A stretch of DNA of 64,000 nucleotides from Candidatus Doudnabacteria bacterium RIFCSPHIGHO2_02_FULL_42_25 (GCA_001777665.1 MFEQ01000006.1:262956-326955), one strand, 5' to 3'. Shown: positions 1-7,947, counted from the first letter of the stretch. Numbers and translations: made by a program. Notes: a model not told the origin generated them from the sequence alone.

Positions 1-757
1 TACCCGCTTCTTTTTTTGAATTAATAAAATCGATGACATCTGGATGCCAGACATTGAGAATCAACATCAAAGCTCCGCGTCTGGATCCGCCCTGTTCGAT
101 CAGGCCGGTGACAAATGAATAAAGGGAAGCCCAAGATACAGCACCAGATGACCGGCCATTAACGCCTTTGACATAAGCATAGCGAGGACGAAGCGTGGAA
201 ACGTTAATCCCAACTCCGCCACCGCGAGACATGATCTCGGCCATTTGACCCAAAGTTTCAAAAATTCCACCTCGCGAATCTTTCGGAGAAGGAATAACGT
301 AGCAGTTATAGTAAGTTAAATGTTGCCCGGTACCAGCACCGGTAAAAATACGGCCAGCTGGAACGTATTTCCAATCATCCATCAATTCTCGAAATCTTCC
401 CTGCCATTCCGCTTGCAACTCTGGAGTCGCTTCGACAGAGGCAATATGCTGGGCGATGCGTTCGAACATCTGTTCTGGAACAGTTTCGAGTGGTTTGTCG
501 ATGTGTTCGATAGCGCGGGTTTCGATCGAGCCATCACGAAGCTTGACCGCAACTTGTTTCTCTTCTCGATCAATCCGTTCGACAGTGCCGATTTCGCGCT
601 GCCCGGTTTTGAGGTTAACGCAAACAACGACTGTGTCGCCTACAGCCAATGTTTCTTTCTTCGCATCTTTAATCGCATATCGATCCAAAAATATTTTTTC
701 GCCTAGCTCGGCTAGAGAGTTGACCTTTCGTTGTTGGAGATTTTCTTTCTGTTGCAT
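1..757 (-). CDS. nrdJ: Adenosylcobalamin-type (class II) ribonucleotide reductase, N-terminal part
   Basis: Reduces ribonucleotides to deoxyribonucleotides in the cytoplasm. About 252 codons are visible from the ATG at 755-757; the gene runs off the left edge. The frame opens MQQKENLQQRKVNSLAEL, continues to KIFLDRYAIKD, and then shows a small beta-rich insert (about residues 38-85) containing VGDTVVVCVNLKTG. It resumes at PEQMFERIAQ, WKYVPAGRIFTGAGTG, YYNCYVIPSP and RGGGVGINVSTLRPR, which are landmarks of the large catalytic subunit. The YNCYV cysteine fits the redox-active cysteine. Class II is inferred from overall resemblance, since the C-terminus is not visible. It lies 58 bp downstream of nrdR in the same direction, so the two are probably cotranscribed under NrdR control. 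The gap carries short direct repeats of TCAGACCTAT. Confidence 0.85.
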   Translation of the reverse strand, partial: MQQKENLQQRKVNSLAELGEKIFLDRYAIKDAKKETLAVGDTVVVCVNLKTGQREIGTVERIDREEKQVAVKLRDGSIETRAIEHIDKPLETVPEQMFERIAQHIASVEATPELQAEWQGRFRELMDDWKYVPAGRIFTGAGTGQHLTYYNCYVIPSPKDSRGGIFETLGQMAEIMSRGGGVGINVSTLRPRYAYVKGVNGRSSGAVSWASLYSFVTGLIEQGGSRRGALMLILNVWHPDVIDFINSKKEAG

Positions 758-815
758 AAGTTGTTATAGGTCATATAAGTCTTATCAGACCTATCAGACC
801 TATTAATTATTTTTA

Positions 816-1259
816 TTAAAGTTTTTTCGCCTCGCGCACGAATTCTTCGACATCGGCAAATTTTCTGTAAACGGAGGCAAATCGGATGTAGGCGACTTGA
901 TCTTTGCCTTTGATTCGCTTCATGACGATGTTGCCAATATCTTTCGACATGATTTGGTCTTTACCACTCTTCTGAATATCTTGCTCGATACCGGTAACTA
1001 GGGAGTGGAAGTCGTCACGGGAGAGCGGGCGCTTCTCAAATGCCTTGCGAATCCCAGATTCTATTTTTTCACGCATATAGGGTTGCGTTCGGCCATCGCG
1101 TTTCATCACTGTCAGGTCCAAAATTTCCATTTCTTCGTGGGTGGAGAACCTCGCCCCGCATTTCACACACTCTCGACGCCTTCGAATAGCCATCCCGTCG
1201 GATATCGGACGCGAGTCGAGAACTTTAGTATCTTCATTAGAGCAATTGGGGCAACGCAT
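816..1259 (-). CDS. nrdR: Transcriptional repressor NrdR
   Basis: NrdR is the zinc-ribbon, ATP-cone repressor of ribonucleotide reductase genes. The 147-residue length is typical. The N-terminal ribbon is visible as MRCPNCSNEDTKVLDSR followed by RRRRECVKCGARFSTHE, giving four zinc-ligand cysteines. An ATP-cone domain follows (VMKRDGRTQPYMREKIESG and on to VYRKFADVEEF). The gene precedes the reductase in the same direction. A candidate NrdR operator and promoter lie about 255-310 bp upstream, suggesting autoregulation of an nrdR-nrdJ operon. A palindrome-rich repeat lies between that promoter and the start codon. Confidence 0.95.
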   Translation of the reverse strand: MRCPNCSNEDTKVLDSRPISDGMAIRRRRECVKCGARFSTHEEMEILDLTVMKRDGRTQPYMREKIESGIRKAFEKRPLSRDDFHSLVTGIEQDIQKSGKDQIMSKDIGNIVMKRIKGKDQVAYIRFASVYRKFADVEEFVREAKKL

Positions 1260-1280
1260 ATGATTTTTACTATTTATTCT

Positions 1281-1380
1281 TCTCCCCTTGCGGGAGAAGA
1301 TGTCCGACGAAGTTTTACGTAGTCGGACAGATGAGGGGTCACCCTCACCCCTGACCCCTCTCCCGTCAAGGGAGAGGGGA
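1281..1380. repeat. Composite palindromic repeat in the nrdR leader
   Basis: About 100 bp of back-to-back inverted repeats: CTCCCCTTGCGGGAG, then GTCCGACG paired with AGTCGGAC, then GAGGGGTCACC-type and CTCTCCCGTCAAGGGAGAG hairpins. It lies between the nrdR start and the predicted promoter, so it would be in the 5' leader. It resembles dispersed intergenic palindromes seen in many bacterial genomes. No second copy was found in this window. Confidence 0.6.
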
Positions 1381-1513
1381 ATTCTAATTAGAATTAATAA
1401 CTTTTACCCCACAAAAAATAAAAGAGAATTTCTCTCAAAAATTGTTAACAATGAACAATTTAGCTACTTTTTGTTTGCTTTTTGTCTCTGGCTAAGCCCT
1501 TAGCCTTGAGGAA

Positions 1514-1529
1514 ACACAATATCTTGTGT
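1514..1529. promoter_or_regulatory. NrdR box
   Basis: The 16-bp ACACAATATCTTGTGT is a near-perfect palindrome matching the published NrdR-box pattern (ACAC, AT-rich core, GTGT). It lies just downstream of the -10 of the leftward promoter at 1541-1570, about +5 to +20, where a bound repressor would block transcription. A weaker second site (1547-1562, about 10 of 16 positions matching) lies 33 bp away in the promoter spacer, close to the roughly three-turn spacing usual for paired NrdR boxes. Confidence 0.75.
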
Positions 1530-1540
1530 TAACCATCCTT

Positions 1541-1570
1541 AATATATCGCTATATGTAGAAACCTGTCAA
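1541..1570 (-). promoter_or_regulatory. Promoter for nrdR-nrdJ
   Basis: Read on the minus strand: -35 TTGACA (1565-1570), 18-bp spacer, -10 TATATT (1541-1546). The -35 matches the sigma-70-type consensus fully. It is followed immediately by the NrdR box and points towards nrdR. The leader to the nrdR start would be about 275 nt. Confidence 0.65.
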
Positions 1571-1646
1571 AACTCGATTTTAGCCAATTTATTTCAATAT
1601 TTTCTATATTTAGAAAAACTTATCAACAAAGAATACGTTTGAGAAT

Positions 1647-3176
1647 CTAATTTGTCAAATTCGGCTCTGTCACGTCTTTGGCGTCTTTTGGTTCTTCGAT
1701 GTTTACTGTCTTATTGAAATCAGAAAGATTTATTTGCACACGAATACTCGCAGTAAACGGAATCCCTGCAAATTCATCGACTGGCCCGGTATTGCTTGGT
1801 GTAATAGTCTTGATTCCACTGGGTGAAGCCTCCATAACTCCGGCTTTGAATCCACCAGCGTCATTTCCCAGACAAAAAGTTAATTTATATGAGTCATTTC
1901 CCACTTGCTGATAATTGTATTTGTTATTCTCAACCGTGCATGTACCATCTAGTGGTTCAGGAGATTGTGGATAGTTAGCTATATAAGAAGAGAATTTATA
2001 CTTCCCACCATCAGTCGGGGTTGGTTGACCATTGGTGGCAGTGGGATAACGACCATTGTCGTTGAAGTGGAGTTCTAATGCTGTCTGAATTTGTCGGACA
2101 TCAGCCAGTCGTCTCGCATCACGAGCTTTATTTCGTGCTTCATCCAATGATCCAGTGATACTATTTATAAAAGACGGGGCGTTGGATTCAATCAAAGCTT
2201 GGTGCACCAAATGATCGGATTTCCCGACCCAGACCTCTAATTTCCTAAATTCCATTTTATCTAATAACGATTCAGCACTTTTCATCTCTTCATCCGAATA
2301 TTCCAAAATTTTCGTTACTTCATTCAAATAATTCTTAAGCTCTTGTTTATCCAAGCTGGCTTCATAGTGCCAAGTGTTGACTCCGTCTACTTTCTCGCTA
2401 TTTATTAACTTCGTAGGGGCCATAAACTTGCTTTTCTTAAATGCGTCCAAAAGTTGCGTTCTTTGGGAATCGATAAGAACTAGATCTTTATTTTGCCCTT
2501 CCTTAATATTCATTTTTATCCAATCAGATTTTCCTTCCTCTTCTTCGCCAAGTCCACCAAGTAAGCTAAGTAGGAAATTTCCATCTTTTTTGTAATATAC
2601 GAAATCGCTGATTTTTTTACTCTGAAAATCAAAACTAATAGTAAACCCACTCAACTTTGTCTCCAGTTTAGACGTCATATCATAATCAAAATCAGTCTCT
2701 TCTTTATTCAGAGACAACGCTCCGTTTGCGGTAATAGAAAAAGTAACCCCATCTCCAAAATAGTCTACTAACTCCTGCTCCTCTTCTTTCAATCCTTCAG
2801 GGACCGTATCTGTATACGAAGCTTCGAGACTGAATTTGGCGGTTTTGACATCCATCATATTTCCCTGGGTATCCGCCCAAATTTTCTCGGGATTGCTCAT
2901 GAAATATGAATATGCCTTCCATCCGCCCAAACCTAAAAGCACCAGCACTAGTACAGCTGCTACTGGTTTCCGGTATTTCTTAAATTGGTTATGCGAATTA
3001 CTTGCCGGGGTTAGTTCTACAGGTGAATTAGTAGGAACTATAGATGGGGCCAAGGCGTCCTCGATCGAAGGCAGATCCCACCCGGCTTGGATTAAATCAA
3101 CCTTAATACTTTCATCTGTTTGGCCAGCTGCACGCGACGACTGGATAAACTCATCGAGTTGGGGATTATTGCTCAT
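1647..3176 (-). CDS. Membrane-anchored protein with pseudopilin-like C-terminal region
   Basis: Function unknown; 509 residues. Residues 1-45 form a short helical module (LDEFIQSSRAAGQTDESIK, then GWDLPSIEDAL) that recurs in the protein at 33457-34107. A single membrane segment follows (about residues 70-92, AAVLVLVLLGLGGWKAYSYF). A long extracytoplasmic region comes next, and near residues 345-460 there is a pseudopilin/GspG-like segment: ARRLADVRQIQTALELHF, NDNGRYPTA, YNYQQVGNDSYKLTFCLG. The same YKLCATF/YKLTFCLG pattern appears in the pilin-like genes at 34.1-35.7 kb and 54.8 kb. The start is supported by a -10 TATAAT six nucleotides upstream, predicting a leaderless mRNA. It is divergent from the ATP-grasp gene. 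Confidence 0.75.
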   Translation of the reverse strand: MSNNPQLDEFIQSSRAAGQTDESIKVDLIQAGWDLPSIEDALAPSIVPTNSPVELTPASNSHNQFKKYRKPVAAVLVLVLLGLGGWKAYSYFMSNPEKIWADTQGNMMDVKTAKFSLEASYTDTVPEGLKEEEQELVDYFGDGVTFSITANGALSLNKEETDFDYDMTSKLETKLSGFTISFDFQSKKISDFVYYKKDGNFLLSLLGGLGEEEEGKSDWIKMNIKEGQNKDLVLIDSQRTQLLDAFKKSKFMAPTKLINSEKVDGVNTWHYEASLDKQELKNYLNEVTKILEYSDEEMKSAESLLDKMEFRKLEVWVGKSDHLVHQALIESNAPSFINSITGSLDEARNKARDARRLADVRQIQTALELHFNDNGRYPTATNGQPTPTDGGKYKFSSYIANYPQSPEPLDGTCTVENNKYNYQQVGNDSYKLTFCLGNDAGGFKAGVMEASPSGIKTITPSNTGPVDEFAGIPFTASIRVQINLSDFNKTVNIEEPKDAKDVTEPNLTN

Positions 3177-3182
3177 GCTTTA

Positions 3183-3215
3183 ATTATAGGATATTAAATT
3201 CAAAAACGCTATAAT
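3183..3215. promoter_or_regulatory. Divergent pair of leaderless -10 elements
   Basis: A minus-strand TATAAT (3183-3188) ends 6 nt before the ATG of the leftward gene. A plus-strand TATAAT (3210-3215) ends 7 nt before the ATG of the rightward gene. Neither start has a Shine-Dalgarno sequence, so transcription probably begins at or next to the A of each ATG. The 46-bp gap leaves the two promoters overlapping. Confidence 0.6.
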
Positions 3216-3222
3216 TTGATTT

Positions 3223-4377
3223 ATGAAGACTTGTCCTTATTGTGGGAACAACCCCATCCCCCATTTTACTCATAAATTGTATGAATCATTCGATATTTTA
3301 GTCAGTCCGATTCGCAGATTTGTTTTTCAAACCCGATTCGGGAAACTGACCGACCATTTGGCGACATGGGTTGCGATAGGGTTTTTCTATCTGCTCAAAC
3401 CGGTAGGTTTAGTTCAAATCAATCGCGACATCAATAAAATTATATACCCGCGAGCAAAAGTGCTCTGGGAAGAAGCGCAACGTCGAGGAATAGTTATCGA
3501 GGAGATTAAGCTTTTCAACCGCTCCATCGATTTATATCGTGCTTACCTACAGAATAAACCATTCTACTTCATGGGATTACCCAGGATGGAAAAAGTTGCG
3601 AGTAGTAATTTGACTTGGGTCGATGATAAATATCTGCTCAAGAAAAAATTACTTAAGCATCATCTCCCTGTCGCTCCCGGTGGCTCGTTTACTTCGCTTA
3701 AAAATGCGTTAATGGCGCTTGAGACTCTGGAAAAACCAGTAATAGTCAAACCTCGAGCTGGTTCTAGAGGCCGCCACACCACCACTTTTGTTTATACGAA
3801 AGAAGATTTAATCCAAGCCTTTAAAATCGCGAAACAATTATGCTACTGGGTTATTGTCGAAGAACATTTATTCGGCGATGTCCAGCGAGGAACAGTGATT
3901 GGGGGTAAATTAGTCGGAGTCCTAGGTGGCTCACCTCCTAGAGTTACGGGTGACGGCAAAAGCACTATTGCTGAATTAATCAAAATAAAAGATTTGAATC
4001 GACCAAGCGGTGTAAAAGAAACGGTAGTTAATCCATATTTCATGGAACGCTTGGGATTAGCCATGCAAACAATATTGCCAGAAGGAAAAACCGTAGATCT
4101 AAATGAGAAGGTGGGTGTGAACTACGGTGGGACTTCTTATGACTGCACTGATGAGACCCATCCTGATACGAAACAGATGTTGGAAGAAGCTGGAAAAGTT
4201 CTCGACTGTTCTATTCTCGGCTTTGATTTCATCGTGCCTGATATTACTAAATCATATAAAGAACAAAAAGCCGGGATTATCGAATGCAATGGCGCCCCGT
4301 TCATTCAACTCCACCACGATCCCCTGATCGGCAATTCCATAAACGCCGCAAAATACGTTTGGGATCTTGTGGAATAA
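3223..4377 (+). CDS. ATP-grasp family ligase
   Basis: An ATP-grasp enzyme, which would form an amide or peptide-type bond through an acyl-phosphate; its substrate is unknown. The 384 residues open with a CPYCGNNP motif that may bind metal. The ATP-grasp core starts near residue 140: VDDKYLLKKKLLKHHLPVAP, KPVIVKPRAGSRGRHTT, VIVEEHLFGDVQRGTVIGG, the cyanophycin-synthetase-like PRVTGDGKSTIAELI, and the metal-binding end GIIECNGAPFIQLHHDP. These features are closest to the cyanophycin synthetase / glutathione synthetase type of ATP-grasp, but the Mur-ligase domain of cyanophycin synthetase is absent. It starts with a leaderless-type promoter and stands alone. Confidence 0.75.
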   Translation: MKTCPYCGNNPIPHFTHKLYESFDILVSPIRRFVFQTRFGKLTDHLATWVAIGFFYLLKPVGLVQINRDINKIIYPRAKVLWEEAQRRGIVIEEIKLFNRSIDLYRAYLQNKPFYFMGLPRMEKVASSNLTWVDDKYLLKKKLLKHHLPVAPGGSFTSLKNALMALETLEKPVIVKPRAGSRGRHTTTFVYTKEDLIQAFKIAKQLCYWVIVEEHLFGDVQRGTVIGGKLVGVLGGSPPRVTGDGKSTIAELIKIKDLNRPSGVKETVVNPYFMERLGLAMQTILPEGKTVDLNEKVGVNYGGTSYDCTDETHPDTKQMLEEAGKVLDCSILGFDFIVPDITKSYKEQKAGIIECNGAPFIQLHHDPLIGNSINAAKYVWDLVE

Positions 4378-4413
4378 AAAAGCGGCCGAACCCCTAACTC
4401 GGGGTCCAACCGC
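4376..4413 (-). terminator. Terminator of purC
   Basis: On the minus strand a GC-rich stem (GCGGTTGGACCCC / GGGGTTCGGCCGC) with loop GAGTTA is followed by TTTTTT. It lies 12 bp beyond purC. The stem could also end the convergent ATP-grasp transcript. Confidence 0.8.
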
Positions 4414-4425
4414 ACAAGACTTGTA

Positions 4426-5409
4426 TCAGCTAGCAGCGTAGGCCGGCTGTGTCAGTCGATGTTGAATTTTGCGACACCGACCGATGCAGTCCTGGAGAAG
4501 GTACTCCGGAACAACCCACGACGCCGCCAACTCACGATCTGCCTGTTTCTTTGGATCAAGTTTGCTGATGTCGACAATCTGCCGACCAATAGAGGCCTTT
4601 TTGCCCGCATCGCGGACCGGCTGCTTGTCGTATCCCACCGGTGATTGCTTTTTCGCCTTCGCCAGTGCGTAGTCCGTCGTATCCCAGAACCGCGATGAGT
4701 CAGGAGTCAAAACTTCGTCGGCCAATACAGCACCGAATTCGAACTTGGTGTCGGCGATGATGATCCCCTGCGGCAAAGCGTACTCATAAGCCATCCGATA
4801 ATCCGCAAGAGACGCTTGCTGGATCCGCTTGAATTCAGTCTGGCCGATCATGGCGATGGCTTCGGCTTCCGAGATGTTTACGTCGTGACCGTCCTCGGAT
4901 TTGGTTGACGGAGTAAAAATCGGCTCCGGCAATTTACTCCCATCGTGCAGACCCGCCGGCAACTCGATACCGCAAACGGCACCGGTTGCTTGATAGTCCT
5001 TCCACCCACTACCTGTAAGGTAGCCTCGTACGATCGCCTCGATTTTCCGCATTTCCTGTTTCTGTACCACGATCGCCCGTTGGTGAAGCTCGGCGTAGTT
5101 GCGGATGTGCTTCGGAAGAAACTCGTCGATGTCCTTACCGTGGGCGACCAGGTGGTTCGGCACATTCTTGAACAAGGTCGTGAGCCAGAAGACCACGAGC
5201 TTGGTCAAAACCTCTCCCTTGCCTTCGACTAACGCATCAAGGACGAAGTCGAAGATGCTGATCCGGTCGCTGGCAACAACCAGAAGATGATCAGCGCTTC
5301 GCAGTTCGAATGTATCGCGCACTTTGCCCTGATGAGCACGGCGCACGCCAGCATGCAGCAGTTCGCGTGTGACTTCAGATTCGCGCACGCGCTCTGGGAT
5401 ATACGGCAT
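4426..5409 (-). CDS. purC: Phosphoribosylaminoimidazole-succinocarboxamide synthase
   Basis: SAICAR synthetase condenses CAIR with aspartate using ATP in purine synthesis. The 327-residue protein shows HQGKVRDTFEL, VVASDRISIFDFVL, the GYLTGSGWKDY segment, KSEDGHDVNISEAEA and GIIIADTKFEFG, all recognisable from the long SAICAR synthetase type. A GGGGGAG Shine-Dalgarno precedes the ATG. It is a single-gene unit with its own terminator. Its DNA is richer in G+C than the ftsZ or uvr genes, suggesting acquisition. purB, the next enzyme in the pathway, is immediately upstream with a separate terminator; no other de novo purine gene is in the window. Confidence 0.93.
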   Translation of the reverse strand: MPYIPERVRESEVTRELLHAGVRRAHQGKVRDTFELRSADHLLVVASDRISIFDFVLDALVEGKGEVLTKLVVFWLTTLFKNVPNHLVAHGKDIDEFLPKHIRNYAELHQRAIVVQKQEMRKIEAIVRGYLTGSGWKDYQATGAVCGIELPAGLHDGSKLPEPIFTPSTKSEDGHDVNISEAEAIAMIGQTEFKRIQQASLADYRMAYEYALPQGIIIADTKFEFGAVLADEVLTPDSSRFWDTTDYALAKAKKQSPVGYDKQPVRDAGKKASIGRQIVDISKLDPKKQADRELAASWVVPEYLLQDCIGRCRKIQHRLTQPAYAAS

Positions 5410-5501
5410 CGCTAACTCCCCCTTGAAAGGGCCGGCAATGCCGGCGGAAATTTTTAAGTAACGTGTAACCTATATTACTCCTTTGCCCTTTTTTTGGCAA
5501 T

Positions 5502-5537
5502 AAAAAAAGGTTAGCCGACCCGATGGGTCAACTAACC
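5502..5537 (-). terminator. Terminator of purB
   Basis: Minus-strand stem GGTTAGTTGACCC / GGGTCGGCTAACC with loop ATCG, followed by seven T. It lies 12 bp past the purB stop and separates purB from purC. Confidence 0.8.
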
Positions 5538-5548
5538 ATAATCTCCCG

Positions 5549-6982
5549 CTAGACCGAAAGTTGGACTCGCTCTGAGTCTGCATCTTTCGGAAACTGTGCC
5601 AAGAGTTCCTCGGTAGCGCGGGCGAACTCTTCCGCCTGTTGTGGAGCAGCACCCACAAACTTCTGTGGATCGAGAATGTCATCGAGTTGATCGACTATCG
5701 GAGCGAAATACTTATCCGCCCGAATCCGACCAATCAAATCGATGCTCTCGCCTTCTCGTTGCCGAAGCAGCTCGGCGTGAGCATGCTGTCGCAGACGTTC
5801 ATGAGCCTCTTGGCGGTCAGCGCCGGCCTGGAACATCCGCTCCATGATCAAAGCACTTGCCAAGAAAGGCAGCTCCGCCTTGAGGTTGCGCTCGATGACC
5901 TTGGGGTAGACCCGCAGATCCTGGAAGACATTGATCATGATTCGTGTGATCGAATCGGCCAGAAGGAACGACTCCGGGAGATATCGCCGCCGGCCTGCAC
6001 TGTCGTCCAGAGTTCTTTCGAACAACTGCAAGGCCTGCGTGTTGAGGGCACTCGGAACCGCCCCCATGAGTTCACGAGCCAAACTACATGCTCGTTCTGA
6101 ACGCATCGGATTTCGCTTGTGAGGCATCCGGCTTGAGCCGACTTGCCCTTCCTCGAAGGGCTCTTCCATCTCGCCGAGTTCCTGGAGCTCTCGGATGTCA
6201 AACGCGATTTTGTGAATACTGGCGGCCATGCTGGCCAGAACGGACAAAACCTTCGTGTCGATCTTCCGCATGTAAGTCTGTCCAGTGATGGACAGAATGG
6301 TCTTGAAACCGAACTTTGCGGCGACATGATTTTCCATTCCCAAAACCGAGTCCCGATCTTTGACGAGTTCCAGAAGACTCGCCTGGGTGCCGGTCGCGTC
6401 TTTCAGACCGCGAAAAGGCAACCAGCTAATCAGATCTCGGACCTCCTCCAAGTCCATCATGATTTCCGTTGCCCACATCGCTGCCCGCTTACCCACTGTT
6501 GTCGGCTGTGCAGTCATCAAATGCGTCCGTCCGAGAGTTGCCAGGTTGGGATAGCGCTTGATGAACTCGTTGATCGCCGTCAGCAGGTTGGACAATCTGC
6601 GTCGAACAATCAGAAGCGAATCGCGGATTTGAATCAGTTCCGCGTTGTCCGTGATATCGCAGCTAGTACACCCGAGGTGAATAATCGGAGCGGCACTGGG
6701 AGCCACTAATCCGAAAGCCTTGTTGTGCGACACCACGTCATGCTTGAGTTTTCTCTCAAACTCAATGACCCTGTCGTAATTGATGTCGTCGACGTGGGCC
6801 TCCATCTCTGCGATCTGTTCACGACTGATGTTGGGTACTCGCCATCGGTATTGCGCTTTGGCAACCGCGACCCATATCCGTCGCCACAGTCCGTACTTCG
6901 TGTCATCCGACCAGACTCTCTGCATCTCGACCGATGAGTAACGGCCACACAACGGCGACTCGTACAAATCGTGTTTTGCCAT
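5549..6982 (-). CDS. purB: Adenylosuccinate lyase
   Basis: Cleaves SAICAR to AICAR and adenylosuccinate to AMP, releasing fumarate. The 477 residues carry the fumarase/aspartase signature as GSSRMPHKRNPMRSE, plus IIHLGCTSCDITDN, LGRTHLMTAQPTTVGKR, FRGLKDATGTQASLLEL and ITGQTYMRKID. From memory of the family, these segments and the YESPLCGRYSS opening are closer to the animal/eukaryote-type enzyme than to the shorter Bacillus type; a tree would be needed to prove that. A CGGAGGAAAACAG ribosome-binding region precedes the ATG. A palindrome at 7096-7139 lies 114 bp upstream and may be an operator for the adjacent PaaX-like regulator. Confidence 0.93.
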   Translation of the reverse strand: MAKHDLYESPLCGRYSSVEMQRVWSDDTKYGLWRRIWVAVAKAQYRWRVPNISREQIAEMEAHVDDINYDRVIEFERKLKHDVVSHNKAFGLVAPSAAPIIHLGCTSCDITDNAELIQIRDSLLIVRRRLSNLLTAINEFIKRYPNLATLGRTHLMTAQPTTVGKRAAMWATEIMMDLEEVRDLISWLPFRGLKDATGTQASLLELVKDRDSVLGMENHVAAKFGFKTILSITGQTYMRKIDTKVLSVLASMAASIHKIAFDIRELQELGEMEEPFEEGQVGSSRMPHKRNPMRSERACSLARELMGAVPSALNTQALQLFERTLDDSAGRRRYLPESFLLADSITRIMINVFQDLRVYPKVIERNLKAELPFLASALIMERMFQAGADRQEAHERLRQHAHAELLRQREGESIDLIGRIRADKYFAPIVDQLDDILDPQKFVGAAPQQAEEFARATEELLAQFPKDADSERVQLSV

Positions 6983-7095
6983 CTGTTTTCCTCCGATTTA
7001 AACTTTCGTGTACGTTGTCGATGTTGTATAAAAAAATCAAACTCGACACTATAGAATACCAAAGAATACAATTCTTGCAAAATAACTAAAAAGCT

Positions 7096-7139
7096 GTTTG
7101 TCGCAAAAACAATGTAATTACATTAAAATTGCGACAAAC
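7096..7139. promoter_or_regulatory. 44-bp palindrome downstream of the PaaX-like gene, upstream of purB
   Basis: Outer arms GTTTGTCGCAA / TTGCGACAAAC flank a core AATGTAATTACATT (perfect palindrome). It begins 16 bp past the stop of the PaaX-like gene and lies 114 bp before purB. It matches the palindrome at 7861-7896 in inverted orientation. It could be an operator, the terminator of the regulator gene (a short T-run follows on the minus strand), or one terminal repeat of a small mobile unit. Confidence 0.65.
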
Positions 7140-7154
7140 TTAAATTTAAACAAT

Positions 7155-7832
7155 TTAAATTAACTCTGCTGCTTTGAAAAATTTTGTTAATTTTTCTTCG
7201 TCGTCCGGATTTAATTTAGATATTTCCATCACGGTCACAAACTGCTCTATTCCATAATACACCGATATAAACTCAACTTGATCAATTGGGTTATATGGAT
7301 AAACCCAAACAGTTCTTTGCAGCGGATAAAAATTCATCGTTTGAAGTTTTTCCCGAAACAAATCCGCGTGATGCCGATACTCTTTCGATGGAATATCAGC
7401 CAAAACAACCCACCAATGCTTGCGCCACCGACTGTCGCGTGGGATTTCTAAATAATCAAAATTCATTCGCCAAATTTTTTCTTGCCCTTTTTTCGTTACA
7501 GTCATGACGTATTCATCTCCTTCTTTCATCAACTGAACGTAACCATAACGTTTAAGATAATAAAAAGATCTAACTAAAACCTTTTGACGTTTCTGAAACC
7601 GTTCCTTTCGATCAATCCCATGGTAGGAATATTTTGCAATTTTACCTATGGCATTCAATAAATTTGGCGCGATAGCAGCTATGGTAACAACTCCAGCAAC
7701 TGCTGCCAAAGCCAAAATGGCTTCCCCTGCTGTTTTCAATACCGCAATTTGTTTGTCATTCAGAGTAGGTTTTTTGGATACAGTGCTATTTTTTATAACA
7801 GCCGCAAAAGCAATTTGGTCTTTTATCCTCAT
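7155..7832 (-). CDS. PaaX-like / Cas2-fold regulator-like protein
   Basis: 225 residues. The N-terminal part has a hydrophobic helix (about residues 33-60, AILALAAVAGVVTIAAIAPN). A winged-helix-like segment follows (KRQKVLVRSFYYLKRYGYVQ, then MTVTKKGQEKI). The C-terminal half has the pattern of the PaaX C-terminal / Cas2-like ferredoxin fold: WWVVLADIPSKEYRHHADLF, REKLQTMNFYPLQRTVWVYP. There is no cas1 or repeat array nearby, so a CRISPR role is unlikely. It is probably a DNA-binding regulator or a nuclease-fold relative. A minus-strand -10 TATGAT ends 6 nt before the ATG (leaderless type), and the flanking palindrome covers its -35. It is AT-richer than the pur and pyr genes around it, so it may be a separate insertion. 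Confidence 0.7.
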   Translation of the reverse strand: MRIKDQIAFAAVIKNSTVSKKPTLNDKQIAVLKTAGEAILALAAVAGVVTIAAIAPNLLNAIGKIAKYSYHGIDRKERFQKRQKVLVRSFYYLKRYGYVQLMKEGDEYVMTVTKKGQEKIWRMNFDYLEIPRDSRWRKHWWVVLADIPSKEYRHHADLFREKLQTMNFYPLQRTVWVYPYNPIDQVEFISVYYGIEQFVTVMEISKLNPDDEEKLTKFFKAAELI

Positions 7833-7838
7833 AAATCA

Positions 7839-7867
7839 ATCATATCAATTATTTACCTTTGTCGCAA
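7839..7867 (-). promoter_or_regulatory. Promoter of the PaaX-like gene, -35 inside the palindrome
   Basis: Minus strand: -35 TTGCGA (7862-7867), 17-bp spacer, -10 TATGAT (7839-7844), then six nucleotides to the ATG. The -35 hexamer is part of the palindrome arm, so a protein bound there would compete with RNA polymerase. Confidence 0.5.
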
Positions 7868-7896
7868 AAATGATGTAATTACATTGTTTTTGCGAC
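7861..7896. promoter_or_regulatory. 36-bp palindrome over the PaaX-like promoter
   Basis: Arms GTCGCAAAAATGATGTAA and TTACATTGTTTTTGCGAC are reverse complements except at two adjacent positions; the centre is TGTAATTACA. It repeats the palindrome at 7096-7139 in the opposite orientation. The -35 of the regulator promoter lies in its left arm, which favours an autoregulatory operator. Confidence 0.65.
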
Positions 7897-7907
7897 TAAT
7901 TTAAAAT

Positions 7908-7947
7908 AAAAAAAGACGGGGGCACGCACATGGTGCGCACCACCGTC
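7908..7947 (-). terminator. Terminator of pyrC
   Basis: Minus-strand hairpin with arms GACGGTGGTGCGCA and TGCGTGCCCCCGTC around a CCATG loop, followed by a run of T. It lies 15 bp past the pyrC stop. Confidence 0.8.

Noticed and set aside
1440..1640. AT-rich stretch with a TTATCAACA-like DnaA box as a replication origin
   Set aside because: Only one imperfect DnaA-like box was seen and dnaA/dnaN are absent. The stretch is explained by the nrdR promoter and NrdR boxes.
7155..7832. Possible Cas2 and a CRISPR system
   Set aside because: The C-terminal half has a Cas2-like pattern, but no cas1, no direct-repeat array and no other cas gene is near. The winged-helix-like part and promoter palindrome fit PaaX-type regulators better.
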